Positions 33,682-44,444 of a stretch of 64,000 nt of DNA are shown in pieces. Both the position numbers and the translations under genes were made by a program. Origin of the DNA: Pseudorasbora parva (Eukaryota; Chordata; Actinopteri; Cypriniformes; Gobionidae); contig NC_090179.1 in assembly GCF_024679245.1 (NCBI RefSeq), positions 4,841,320 through 4,905,319 on the forward strand, given 5' to 3'. The stretch's first letter is position 1, and each line of letters starts with the position of its first letter. The notes below the pieces were generated by a model. That model was not told where the DNA came from. It was given only the letters and a program-made list of their open reading frames with translations, and did not search any database.

Positions 33682-33859
33682 GGATACTCCTGTGTATCCT
33701 CGCTCATGACTCCTCAGGAAGCCTCCTCACTGCTCCATCCTCGCCTCTTCACGGTGCAATTAGAGAATTGAGATCTCCTACAAGATGGCTGAGCTCCATC
33801 GGTTTCCGGGTCATAGGATGGAGGACGGAGGAAACAAGGAGGGATATTGAGAAGCACCC
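33682..33859 (-). repeat. Right terminal inverted repeat of the two-gene transposon
   Basis: Complement of 26158-26334. The inner edge ggatactcctgtgtatcctc and outer edge gatattgagaagcaccc are well conserved. Confidence 0.85.
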
Positions 33860-34395
33860 CGAGTGTTATTTTGTGTTTTACAGTAAAGGGAAAATGGAAT
33901 TGGAAATTCAGTTGGACATTTAGAGTTTCTGTTACTGAATTTTTTGGTTACCATTGGGGTGAAGAGTAGCGCTTGTGCTCAGGCTGTGGGCACTGAGAGA
34001 TCTGCCTTTACTTAGTGATTCATTATGTAAATTAATAAACAATACTGTTAATCCAACTAAACTAAATTACTTTTGAGGGTTTTTTTCAAGATGGAAAAGG
34101 ACTTTCATCATATAAAACAAAAAAGGATGTATTAAGTAATTTTACCTATAGTTAGGAGAACTTTGTTTATATCTACTGACATTTATGCTTCAGTAAAACA
34201 GTTGAATTCAGTTAAAATCAGTTATCTTAAATTATTTATTTAATTTCAACAACACCAGTTATTGTAGTTTTTTCCACACTTTGCATATGTGCTGTGACAG
34301 GTAACCTCATATGTTTCACAAGCCAAATGAAACCTTTCCCACAGGGCTATAATTCTATGAGTTCATATTATTTCTGATACACACACTTGTACCCA

Positions 34396-34476
<81 letters not shown>

Positions 34477-34857
34477 CACATTCTCTAAAAGACTGTTCCC
34501 CCTCTTTTCTCAGCAGCTGAACATTTACTGTCTGAATAATCCATCTACATGCCCATATCATTGCAGCCTTGTAAAATCATTTTATGAGGCTGTTCGTGTG
34601 TTACCAATTTGTATCTCTCATTTAAATAGCCTTTAGGGTCACAGGTGTTTTTGCGCACACGGCTAATCAAGCTGGCTGTTAAAAATGTGATTCAAACCAT
34701 TAGATCATTTTCCTTCCTCTGAATTATTTAATTTAACAGATTGTTTACAATGCAAGAGAGAGCCACAACAATTACAAGACTTCATTAATTGGGTACTTGC
34801 TGGCTAATTCAACAAAAATGTCAAAGAAATTAACTATGAAACAGCAAATTTAGACAA
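33860..34857. other. No gene recognised
   Basis: AT-rich noncoding DNA holding one microsatellite (34398-34473). Confidence 0.45.
34398..34473. repeat. (CT)n microsatellite
   Basis: About 76 bp of uninterrupted CT dinucleotides. Confidence 0.95.
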
Positions 34858-35787
34858 CTGGGCCCGTATTTATCAAGCTTCTCAAAGTGTTATTTTAGTC
34901 TTAAGTGCTGAAAATGAATTAAATTTACTCCTACTTTCAAACTTAAGTATAAAAGCAAGTTATCAAATTTCTTAAAGCTAAGAATCACTCTTACTCTCCC
35001 AGTTCTTTAAGACAGCTCGAGAGGTCTCTCAAGTGGTTAGGAGTTGCCAGTAGGGGCTTGAGATGGCGCTGAGGAGACAGAGACGAGCGCAAATCTTTCA
35101 TTAGAGGGAGAATGTGTTCGAAATGTTTGACGACAAATAGTTAATCAAACGGTATCGTGTGGACAGAGCAGGCATCATCTTTTTCAGCGCTGGTTAGTGT
35201 TGGGTTTTATAATAAATAAATAAACACCGCTGTTCGGCTAATTCAGCAAGCAGTAGCGATCGCTTCTTCCTCCTGCCAGTTCGGTTTTCTTTTGGAATCC
35301 ATGGTGGCTGATTATATATTTAAAAAAATCTAGGCTATAGGCAGGTCAGTTAGCAACACACCAATTAAAAAAAATTAATTAAATGGATGAAAACATGTTT
35401 ATCTTTCATTTAAAATGTGTATATTATAATGTATTCTCTTGAAAACTCTTTATTGTCAAAAGTGTGTTGGATGTAAACTCCTCTTAGGAATTTCACCATT
35501 CAATGTGAATTTATCGGAGAATATTCTTAAATAAGGACATCTATTCAATGATTGGTTCATGCCTATGACATCATCCAAAATCCAGTTTGTGGCACAGCAA
35601 AGTGTCGTAAATCAACTCTAAGACTGACACTTAAGATTTAGACTTACACTTTACTTAAAGTATGATTGGGAGGCTTGATAACTAACTTTTAAGCGCAGCT
35701 TTGAGCCAGGAAATTTGTTACTCTTAAGTCAATTCTTAGCAGTGTTCTTGTGAGTAATTCTAAGATGTTTGATAAATATGGGCCCTG
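34858..35787 (+). mobile_element. PIF/Harbinger deletion derivative, copy 1
   Basis: Ends CTGGGCCCGTATTTATCAAG and GATAAATATGGGCCCTG are inverted repeats. Inside, plus-strand sequence at 35062-35190 reads MALRRQRRAQIF then RENVFEMFDD and LIKRYRVDRAGI, the start of a Harbinger nuclease, broken by stops. On the minus strand near 35300-35230, SKRKPNWQEEEAIA reads like the start of the Myb/SANT-like partner protein. The catalytic part of the nuclease is gone. The two gene starts in head-to-head arrangement are typical of Harbinger elements. Confidence 0.72.
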
Positions 35788-36615
35788 ATTTAGAGCAAAC
35801 ACATTCATACACCCTTGGACTCTGGGTAACATAATTGCTTAACCATTATGTATGACCACAGCTGGGCTCGGGATAAACATTTAAAATGACAGGAAAACAC
35901 ATTTAAAATGCCGGTAGAAATATACCACATATCTGATTTTTCATAGGATAAGAAATAATAATGCACACATCTACTGACATTGCTCTTTCACTGATCACAA
36001 TTAAATAGAATGAAAATGAAAAGTGAAACAAAAACATATGGTGCTCTCCAGCCGGGGTATAACGTTTTCTCCAACACCTACCCACTAATCGAGGAAAAAT
36101 AACAACCAGAGATTGTGGCAAGGAATTTGGGGCGGTAAAGAGTTTCAAATGTTTATAAAGTAAAACCATTACTTGCTGGCTTTATGCACAGTTGAAGTAG
36201 GTCACATTTCCCATTTGCCCCCTTCCCAAACCTTGTACAGCTGCTGGGATGAGGAGTTCTGGAGGATGACTAGATTGAAAATAATGTTCAGTGTGTGGGA
36301 CCTTTCTTAAAAGTGTCCAAGCTGGCATCTCCAAACTTTAATTGGTTCTCAACTTAAAACAACGGTGGCCTAAAAAGCGGGTTCACTGAGGATATTATAG
36401 ACATTACGTAGTAGATCCGCATCATTTAACCCACACTGGGCCAGGAACAAGGGCCAGCAATTAGAAATCTTTTGATCCTGAACAAGGCACTCTTATATCT
36501 GGATGCATGAAGCCTCCACCGTGAAGACATCTGTGTGTAATGAGCCTTTATGAAAAGAACAAGACTGAGATATTGTGTCTATTATATGTAGTCACTCTCT
36601 TTTTTAGTGCAAGAT
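35788..36615. other. Spacer between two inverted Harbinger copies; no gene recognised
   Basis: About 0.8 kb of noncoding DNA. The minus-strand frame 35903-36169 has no recognisable motif. Confidence 0.4.
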
Positions 36616-37363
36616 CAGGACCCGTATTTATCAAACATCTTAGAAATGCTCACAAGAACACTGTGAATTGTGAATTAAGAAATTAACTTAAGAGTAAAAA
36701 TATTCCTGGCTCAAAGCTGCGCTTAAAAGTTAGTTATCAAGCGTCCCAATCATACTTTAAGTAAAGTGTAAGTCTAAATCTTAAGTGTCAGTCTTAAAGT
36801 TGATTTACGACACTTTGCTGTGCCACAAACTGGATTTTGGATGATTTCATAGGCATGAACCAATCATTGAATAGATGTCCTTATTTAAGAATATTCTCCG
36901 ATAAATTCACATTGAATGGTGAAGTTCCTAAGAGGAGTTTACATCCAACACACGTTTGACAATAAAGAGTTTTCAATAGAATACATTATAATATACACAT
37001 TTGAAATGAAAGATAAACATGTTTTCATCCATGTCTTAATTAATTTTTTTAAACTGGTGTGCTGTTAACTGACCTGCCTATAGCCTAGATTTTTTTTCAA
37101 ATAAAATCAGCCACCATGGGTTCCAAAAGAAAACCAAAATGGCAGGAGGAAGAAGCGATCGCTATTCGCTACTGCTTGCTGAATTACTCGAACAGCGTTT
37201 TTTATTTATTTATAAAACCCAACATTAACCAGCGCTGAAAAAGACGATGCCTGCTCTGGTTAATGTTGAGCTTGCTTTGAGCCAATCATTCTTTTACTCT
37301 TAAGTCAATTCTTAGCAGTCTTCTTGTGAGTAATTCTAAGATGTCTGATAAATACGGGCCCTG
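36616..37363 (-). mobile_element. PIF/Harbinger deletion derivative, copy 2, opposite orientation
   Basis: Ends CAGGACCCGTATTTATCAAAC and GATAAATACGGGCCCTG are inverted repeats. The sequence is largely the complement of copy 1, so the two copies form a long palindrome around 35788-36615. The Myb-like start GSKRKPKWQEEEAIA is readable on the plus strand at 37116-37163. The nuclease start has been shortened further than in copy 1. Confidence 0.72.
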
Positions 37364-37717
37364 GGTTACTTATTTGTGGTATATGCTCTGGGTTTCTTTT
37401 GTTTTCTTCCTCTGTTTCTTGCAGGTGGTGGGCGGTGTAAAAGAGCAGGCCTGACCCTTCTTGCATTCTCGAGGAGAGCCATTTCCCGATTCTATGAATC
37501 TTATTGCAGACACAAATTTGAATTGGTTTTAACCTTTTGATATTGCTTGTGTTGTACCAATAAAATTGTGATTATAGACAAACTACATTTGTTGTTTATA
37601 ATCCCATTATTTTTGGAAAGCTCCTCCTGCCTTAAATAAGGAGGTGGCATAGTCAGTTTTATATTTATTACACTACATATAATATATATTATGCATAATA
37701 GCCCCCTCTGCTCATTG
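37364..37717. other. No feature recognised
   Basis: Noncoding. 'accaataaaattgtgatta' near 37557 could be an old poly(A) signal. Confidence 0.35.
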
Positions 37718-37990
37718 TCACACTGCCTCTGCTCCTGCTATGAGCAATTTTGAGTGCAGGATGATCCCGCGCAGCTTTCCAGACTTTCTCTCTGTAGGTC
37801 CGGAGTGCGAACTGGATGATGACTCAATCCCGGAACGTCCAACTCTATGGATTGTGTCAACGCAAAAACGGATGTCATCTACTGCGTCTGGAGTCAGAAT
37901 TTTTAAGATTCTGAGCACTTTGGTTCTTATATCTTCTCCTTCTGTTTCTTTGAGGTTTTTTAACCTCACACTTGCCTTGATCCATCCGGG
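37718..37990 (-). pseudogene. L1-like LINE ORF1 scrap
   Basis: The minus-strand frame reads RLKNLKETEGEDIRTKVL and FCVDTIHRVGR, then KLRGIILH. This pattern (NLxExxEGxD ... DTxHRxGR ... KPRxIIxxF) is that of the RNA-binding region of L1-type ORF1 proteins. Only about 85 residues remain. Clade assignment (L1 or Tx1) cannot be made. Confidence 0.5.
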
Positions 37991-38039
37991 CCACCTGCTG
38001 TACCTTCATATCTCCGAAAAGTCTTTAGTTTTATTATAT

Positions 38040-39118
38040 TCATAAAAAAAATATAGGCTGTACCGAGTCTTTCTGGAAAAAAAACGAGCGCCTGGAGGCG
38101 TATCGTGTGGGCAGAGCTAAAGAATCACGAGTGCACACAAAGCGGTGACGTCCTCAAGCGTGGAGAATCCCATGGCTATCGATCTCAGCTAATAGATATG
38201 ATCCAGAATCATTCGGAGGCTGAAATAAATTGAACAGGAGAAACAGCAACAGCAGGACGTCCGTCTCTGTGGTATGGACTGTATTTAGTGGCCTGTCAAC
38301 ATTTGTGTGTCTTTACTCTCAGTTTATGAGGACATGATTCGGTTTATGGACTATTGTATGCGACTAAACCTTAGTAGTATCAAGCAAAATGTTTTTGCAT
38401 GTCACACTAGTGTAACGTTATACATTGAACAACAATGGAGTCCGTTAGAGCATTTGAATGACGAAGCACGCAACCGTGTCGTTTACTGATGTTTACTCAC
38501 GTGACGATAGCCAACAGCACAGACATTTGAAGCAAATTTACTCACCGGCTGTTTCCAAAGCAGGACCGAACCTTTATCTCTGGGACCGCTCCGTCAAAAA
38601 CACACTTCTTTGGTATGATTTGGTGAAGTCCTGTGACAGCAGTGACCGTGGAGATCCGCGATGTTGTGAAGCTTCCCATCATTTCTGCGTTCAAATCGGT
38701 TCAAATGCAGCGCTGCCTTCCCGGAATGCTGTGCTGAAGCGTTGAACTCGCTCGACGTCACCCATAGGAATAAAGTGGAGCGCGGCGCGGACTATAACGA
38801 CATAAGTGTTCACGGACGAGTGGATCTGCACCTGAGCGAGTGTTTATGGGCGTGCATTTCCTCTCTCGCTCTAGTCACGCGCGTGCGCACCCTACTGGGA
38901 GAAGAGCCCGTACGGCCCATACAAGGACCTTCCGCTCTATTAACGTCAAGCCGACCCATACCTGAAAAAAACTCTACGAAACTTGTGAGAAATCTGAAGG
39001 AGTATTTTTGACACAGAAGTACTCCATCAAACATCCAACTTAGTATTTGAAACTTTGTCTATCTTTAGGATGGGAATCCAAGTCTTTAACAGTGTAAAAT
39101 GCTCAGTATGCATGAATC
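38040..39118. other. Repeat-derived noncoding region
   Basis: No coding gene. The last 120 bp (gaaggagtatttttgacacagaa ... tctttaacagtgtaaaatgctcagtatgcatgaa) are familiar from abundant fish DNA elements, so this is probably the end of a non-autonomous transposon, cut off at about 39118. The left boundary is unknown. Confidence 0.4.
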
Positions 39119-39119
39119 A

Positions 39120-39440
39120 TACTCATCTTGAGACTGCCGTTGCAGTGCCACACCATTTTGAGACTGCCGCACAGTGCCCCGCCAATTTGAGACTGCTGTT
39201 GCAGTGTTTGGTCGATACTGCTGCAGTTCCCCACCAATTCGATAATGCTTGATGCTGCCTCAGTGCTCCGCCAATTTGAGAATGCTGCTGCAGTGCTTTG
39301 CTTGATGCTGCTGCAGTGCCCCACCAATTTGCGAATGCTGCTGCAGTGCCCCGCTCAATGCCAAACTGCTGCTGCAACACCTCACCTGTTTCATAAACTG
39401 CCCCGGCAGTTACCTACCTCAATGCTGCTGCAGTGCCATC
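39120..39440. repeat. Degenerate CTG-rich minisatellite
   Basis: About ten loosely conserved units of the type 'aatgctgctgcagtgccccgccaatttg' (roughly 28-30 bp, some shortened) fill this stretch. They read as Ala/Ala/Ala-Trp-Trp repeats on the minus strand, an artefact of the repeat. Confidence 0.75.
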
Positions 39441-39565
39441 TTCCATTCGGTCTATTTTACAATTTTGGGGGGGTCTTCTGGAATCATTATGCAGACTCCT
39501 CAAGTAATCATGAGCTGTTCAAATTGCCAAAATTCTTGCTTGCTCTATTTCTGCATTATGTTTTT

Positions 39566-39690
39566 GGGGGTCAATCGGAGCTCGGGAAGAATATCCTCTC
39601 CGAGCCCCTCTATAGCAGACAGCAAGCCAAATCTGTTTACCACTTTCACTAAGATTATATGGGCACACAAACTCGTGAAGTTCATAAACG
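39566..39690 (+). repeat. Direct duplication, copy A
   Basis: About 120 bp from 'gggggtcaatcggagctcggg' to 'cacaaactcgtgaag' recur at about 39952-40070 with roughly 90% identity. A LINE-tail-like segment lies between the two copies. Confidence 0.85.
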
Positions 39691-39779
39691 TAATTTCAGG
39701 AGGAGTACGTCTATCTAATCTTTCAATTAATACCAAGGTATAAAACCAGCAGCTTACCTCTTTCACTTTTTAGTTCCTG

Positions 39780-39945
39780 CAGCATCCCTCCTCCTCCCCT
39801 GCTCCTCCTTTTGTACAATTTTGTACACCACACTGGTGGTGGTTGAGGAGACATCCCTGACATGAGTTTAAAGTGCTTTGGGTATACATATGAAAGCACT
39901 ATATAAATGAGTCATTCATTTATTCTTTTATTTATTCAATTTTGC
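39780..39945 (+). mobile_element. LINE/SINE 3'-end fragment between the duplicated blocks
   Basis: The sequence 'accacactggtggtggttgaggagacatccctgacatgag', 'aaagtgctttgggtatacat' and 'agcactatataaatgagtca' followed by an ATTC/ATTT-rich tail matches the 3' terminus of a common fish non-LTR family. No coding sequence is present. Confidence 0.6.
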
Positions 39946-39951
39946 CTGTTA

Positions 39952-40070
39952 TAGGGGGGCAATCGGAGCTCGGGTAGAATATCCTCTCCGAGCCCCTCTA
40001 TAGCAGACAACAAGACAAATCTGATTACCACTTTCACTAAGATTATATGGACACAAACTCGTGAAGCATG
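39952..40070 (+). repeat. Direct duplication, copy B
   Basis: Second copy of the 39566-39690 block. Confidence 0.85.
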
Positions 40071-40182
40071 TTATGTGGTTAATTTTTAATGTCAGACATT
40101 ATATTTTTTTATTTAGGTCTATTGTTTATCCTATTATTTATTGGCCTAACAGTAAATTAATTATAATCAACACCTGCAACAC

Positions 40183-41386
40183 CTGCAAAAGGGCCACTCA
40201 ACTGAGACGGCATTACTGTCAGTTACTGAAGCCCTGCGGCTGGCTAAAGCTGCATCCAAATCATCAGTCCTCATCCTCCTTGATCTGTCTGCTGCCTTTG
40301 ACACTGTGAATCATCAGATTCTTCTGTCCACCCTCTCATCACTGGGCATCACAGGGACTCCACTCCACTGGTTTGAGTCCTATCTCACAGGTAGGTCTTT
40401 TAAGGTTGCCTGGAGAGGAGAGGTATCCAAAACACATCAACTGACCACGGGGGTTCCTCAGGGCTCAGTGCTTGGACCTCTCCTCTTCTCCATTTACACT
40501 ACATCACTGGGACCCATCATTCAGGCACATGGTCTCTCTTATCATTGCTATGCTGATGACACACAGCTCTACCTCTCATTTCAACCAGATGATCCCACAG
40601 TAGCTGCACGAATCTCAAGCTGTCTGGCGGACATCTCGGCATGGATGAAAAAACATCACCTGCAGCTCAATCTAGCAAAGACTGAGCTGCTTGTTTTCCC
40701 TGCTAACCCCACCATACAACACGATTTTACCATCCAGCTAGGTTCATCTCTGATTACTCCTTCGGGGTCGGTCAGAAATCTTGGAGTAATCTTTGATGAC
40801 CAGCTGTCCTTCAAAGACCACATCTCGAAGACGGCTCGGTCATGCAGGTTTGCATTGCACAACATCAGGAAAATCAGACCGTTCCTTACGGAGCATGCAA
40901 CACAGCTTCTTGTCCAAGCCCTGGTCATTTCTAGACTTGACTATTGCAACGCGCTTCTGGCTGGACTTCCATCTTGTGCAATCAAGCCGTTGCAAATGAT
41001 CCAGAACGCTGCAGCACGTCTTGTATTCAATGAGCCCAAAAGGGCTCATGTCACACCTCTATTCATCTCTCTGCATTGGCTACCACTCGCTGCCCGGATC
41101 AAATTCAAAGCCCTGACTCTTGCTTATGGATCTTCCACAAGCGCAGCACCCGCATACTTCGACTCACTCCTTCGCGTCTACACACCCACCAGAAGCCTTC
41201 GCTCAGCTAATGAGCGAAGGCTTGTGGTACCATCACAGAGAGGCATGAAATCCCTCTCTCGAACTTTTTCTTTCATTGTTCCGGGTTGGTGGAACGATCT
41301 TCCGTCCTCCATACGCACAACAGAATCACTCACTTCGTTCAAAAGACAGGTAAAAACTCATCTCTTCCATGAGCACTTAATCTTAC

Positions 41387-41426
<40 letters not shown>

Positions 41427-41619
41427 CCCCTCTATTTCTCCTTTCTTCTTTCCTTTTCTGGTCTTTGCTACTCTGAGCAGTGTACAAATCTTAGTATTTA
41501 GGGCACTTTTTGTGTTTCGTTGCCTCTTCTTGACGGATCGCTTCCTGTTCTCCTGAGTTGTAAGTCGCTTTGGATAAAAGCGTCTGCTAAATGCATAAAT
41601 GTAAATGTAAAATGTAAAT
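40183..41619 (+). mobile_element. 5'-truncated L2 LINE (UnaL2-like tail)
   Basis: The insert is flanked by a 7-bp target duplication, gcaacac (40176-40182 and 41620-41626). It carries the C-terminal half of an RT ORF, an A-rich 3' UTR including a run of about 30 A (41391-41421) and the terminus 'gtcgctttggataaaagcgtctgctaa' followed by TGTAA-type repeats (to 41619). The hairpin cgctt...aagcg at about 41566-41582 with this tail is the 3' recognition structure known from the eel UnaL2 LINE. The open RT frame and clean duplication suggest a fairly young insertion. Confidence 0.87.
40184..41391 (+). CDS. L2 reverse transcriptase, C-terminal part, open frame
   Basis: The frame is open from the 5' truncation point to TAA at 41389-41391, about 400 codons. 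Visible motifs are STETALLSVTEAL, DLSAAFDTVNHQ (near 40285), GVPQGSVLGP (near 40450), the catalytic YADDTQLY (near 40549), GSVRNLGVIFD and the C-terminal AARIKFKALTLAY. The endonuclease and RT start are absent because of 5' truncation, so no initiating Met of its own is present and the protein is not expected to be active. Confidence 0.88.
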
Positions 41620-41626
41620 GCAACAC

Positions 41627-42256
41627 TTTTACAAGATTAACTTATTCAACTTTATTAAAACAGCATGTGGTAATCGAACATACATAAACGTATATTTTGT
41701 GGAAAAAACAAAACAAAAAAACAACAAAAAATAAAACAAATATTCAGTTAGATCCGCAGAGACAAATCTTTCAAGAGAGTGTGGCATCCACAAAGAGCTG
41801 GCAAAAAAAAAAAAAAGGTTTTCAAAAGAACAACCCCAAATAAACAATCCCTTAAAAGGTGTAAAAACTTCGACTACGCCACCCTGGGAATTTCACCCAG
41901 AGAATATTACCAACGCACAGGTTCCCTACTAATGACAAGGAAAATGGAGACACAGGTATTCAATACAAAAAAATACAAAGTTTATTACAATTCTTTAAAA
42001 TAGAATCTCAGGCACAAGAAAAGGGAAAAGTCCCAATCATTCTGATATTTTTAAAAGAACAGAAGCTGCGGCCTCTCCCAAGAAATGCTTAGGCAAAAGG
42101 TAACCGTTCCCCCTCACACTCACTGCACACTCACAGCACACAGGCCCCAGTGAAGTGATCAGTCACGGCACACAGTGTAAACACCACCACCACAGAAGAG
42201 AAGGGAAGCGTCAATTTCCCCACACAGGAAGGCCGCAGCTCCTAAAGACAAACACT

Positions 42257-42341
<85 letters not shown>

Positions 42342-43200
42342 AGAAATGAATCAATTGCATGAACAGGCAAGTGAGCGTCAATTGTTCATCCACCGCCAGC
42401 CCTTAGTAAGGGAGACCTTACTGGCCGAGGTTTTTCACAAAACAAAAATAATAAACAACCAAATTTCAATTAAACCAAAAAAAAGGAAGTTGTATATGGG
42501 CATACAAAACAAAGTTTCAATTAAACAATGCACAAAATAAATCAAAACTCAAAAAAGGACAAAAAGACAGGTGTATTATACACAGTTCACAAATCAATAA
42601 TTAGGTCAGAATTCAAACAAGTGATCCAAAACAAAATTATAAAGAATGAAATAATGAATAATTAAGGATAATGAACACAAACAAATATCTTAATCAAAAA
42701 CACTCAAGCCACAAAAAAAGATATAAGGATGAAAATACAACTCGAGCAGCATGTATCAACACAACTATGACAAAACAGCGGTGACGTCACTGCACTGACT
42801 GCAATCCTCCGTCACTAAGCTGCGGAATCCGGTACACAGAAAGATGAGGTCCCTTTAATTGTTCACAGTAGTCATTTAAACCTGAAGGGCACAAACGCCC
42901 GCACAGCAGCCGGCAGATACAAACGCGAAGGTCCTAAAACCACGTCTGTGATGGACGCTAAATTACCACATCAAACCGTTGCTCACTAAATAAAAGCAAT
43001 AAGCAATTCAGCTGCTACTACTACACGCTGGATATCTCTGTTTACCATGGTCTACTTACCTCAAAACGGTCGCAGCACCCCACCACACCACGCAGCACCA
43101 GACAAAGGCACGCTAACAACAGACAAGAACCCCACAGGTGCGCTCTAACCTAAATACGGGCGCAACTTAATGACGTCATGCCATTTACTCCAACGCAGGC
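41627..43200 (-). other. Unassigned region with minus-strand transcript-like signals
   Basis: No coding sequence was found. On the minus strand there are a TATA-like cgtatttagg near 43155, a good splice donor GAG/GTAAGT at about 43062-43054, and AATAAA near 41655. This is the layout of a promoter with first exon and a distant poly(A) site, as in an LTR or transposon transcript, but nothing links the parts. The middle holds a CA microsatellite and A-rich DNA. Confidence 0.3.
42257..42337. repeat. (CA)n microsatellite
   Basis: About 80 bp of uninterrupted CA repeats. Confidence 0.95.
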
Positions 43201-43225
43201 AAATGGGCTTTAAGCTCATCATGTC

Positions 43226-43827
43226 ACAAGAGGGAGAATGTGTTTGGAATGTTTGACGATGAGTTAATCAAACGGTATCGTTTGGACAGAGCAGGCATCA
43301 TCTTTTTCAGCGCTGGTTAGTGTTGGGTTTTATAATAAATAAATAAACGCCGCTGTTCGGCTAATTGAGCAAGCAGTAGCGATCGCTTCTTCCTCCAGCC
43401 AGTTCGGTTTTCTTTTGAAATCTATGGTGGCTGATTATATTTTAAAAAATCTAGGCTATATATAGACAGTTCAGTTATCAGCACACCAGTTTAAAAATTG
43501 TAATTAAGACATGTTTATTTTTCATTTCAAATGTGTATATTATAATGTATTCTCTTGAAAACTCTTTACTGTCAAATGTGTGTTGAATGTATACTCCTCT
43601 TAGGAACTTCACAATTCAATATGAATTTATCTGAGAATATTCTTAAATAAGGACATCTATTCAGTGATTGGTTCATGCCTATGACATCATCCAAAATCCT
43701 GTTTTTGGTACAGCAAAGTGTTGTAAATAAACTGTAAGACTGACACTTAAGATTTAGTCCTACACTTTACTTATAGTATGATTGGGATGCTTGATAACTA
43801 AATTTAAGCGCAGCTTTGAGCCAAGAA
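43226..43827 (+). mobile_element. PIF/Harbinger deletion derivative, copy 3, truncated
   Basis: The sequence from 'agagggagaatgtg' to 'gcgcagctttgagccaagaaa' parallels 35100-35720 of copy 1, including ENVFGMFDD, LIKRYRLDRAGI in the nuclease start and the reversed Myb-like start near 43420-43380. Both terminal repeats are missing. Confidence 0.68.
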
Positions 43828-44136
43828 ATAAATGCAATCCCACTAGAGTGGCTCTACAATCATTTTATGAAGACACGAGAAGAGTTTTTGTGAGCAAAAA
43901 AAAAACCCTAAATAACGACTTGTATAGTGATGGACCGATTTCAAAACAAAGATTTGAACGGTTATGAATCAGCATATTGATTCATAATTCGGATCGCCAA
44001 TTTCACGTGATTCAGCAGTTTGGCGGTTTGACACGAATCATTAATCATTTGGAGCAGCCAACTCACACTCAACCCCACAAGACCATGATGGTGAACCAGC
44101 TTCGTTTTGCTTGGACAGCATGGATAAACTGGTCCA

Positions 44137-44226
44137 CCAGCTAGACCAGTACTAAAACAGCATACTCCAGCTAGACCAGTACTATACTTGCATAATCCAG
44201 CTCGACCAGTACTATAACTGTAAATT
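44137..44226 (+). repeat. Three 30-bp tandem repeats
   Basis: The unit starts 'ccagctagaccagtacta' and recurs at 44137, 44167 and 44197 with small changes in the last third. It ends just before the Ngaro-like element. The same 'ccagctggtccacc' vocabulary occurs in the MITE at 63220-63555. Confidence 0.88.
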
Positions 44227-44245
44227 GAGCATCAGCGTCAGTTCT

Positions 44246-44413
44246 GGCAGGCCAAGTAGTCAAGAGCTGCTAATGCTATCGGCAACAACACAGTCTCATC
44301 AGCTGATTTGCATCAGATGTTTCAACTCCCCTTGCTGCTAATGGTTAAACAAATGGTGCCGTATTTAAGCAGATTCAGTTCGCTCTTACTACTTGCTGTT
44401 CACTCTTTGCAGC
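44246..44413 (+). repeat. Ngaro-like repeat A1 with TATA-like box
   Basis: First copy of the 168-bp repeat. It contains gccgtatttaagcagattc near 44356, conserved in A2, a probable promoter for the element. A2 is at 49469-49636. Confidence 0.82.
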
Positions 44414-44444
44414 TGTTTTTCTATACACTCGTCAAAACGATCAT

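Larger units (their letters stand above)
26158..33859. mobile_element. Large DNA transposon with convergent transposase-like and P2X7-ballast-like genes
   Basis: Two inverted repeats of about 175 bp (26158-26334 and 33682-33859; outer end GGGTGCTTCTCAATATCCCT) enclose a 7.7-kb region. Inside are a truncated Gypsy element (26335-29726, a later insertion), a spliced plus-strand gene (29944-30990) and a minus-strand gene (31500-32445) that converges on it. The Gypsy sequence runs directly from the inner edge of the left inverted repeat, so upstream exons of the plus-strand gene were probably removed there. No clear target duplication flanks the ends, so the superfamily is unassigned. An ISL2EU/Kolobok-like affinity is only a guess. 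Confidence 0.65.

Noticed and set aside
26158..33859. Assigning the two-gene transposon to Harbinger, Kolobok or ISL2EU
   Set aside because: No target duplication and no complete catalytic domain are visible; any name would be a guess.
39103..39380. Minus-strand frames with AAA/NWWGT repeats
   Set aside because: Translation of the minisatellite; no domain.
42155..42393. His-Thr and Val-Cys repeat frames
   Set aside because: Products of the CA microsatellite.
44137..44226. CRISPR-like repeats
   Set aside because: The 30-bp units are contiguous tandem repeats without spacers, in a vertebrate-type genome.
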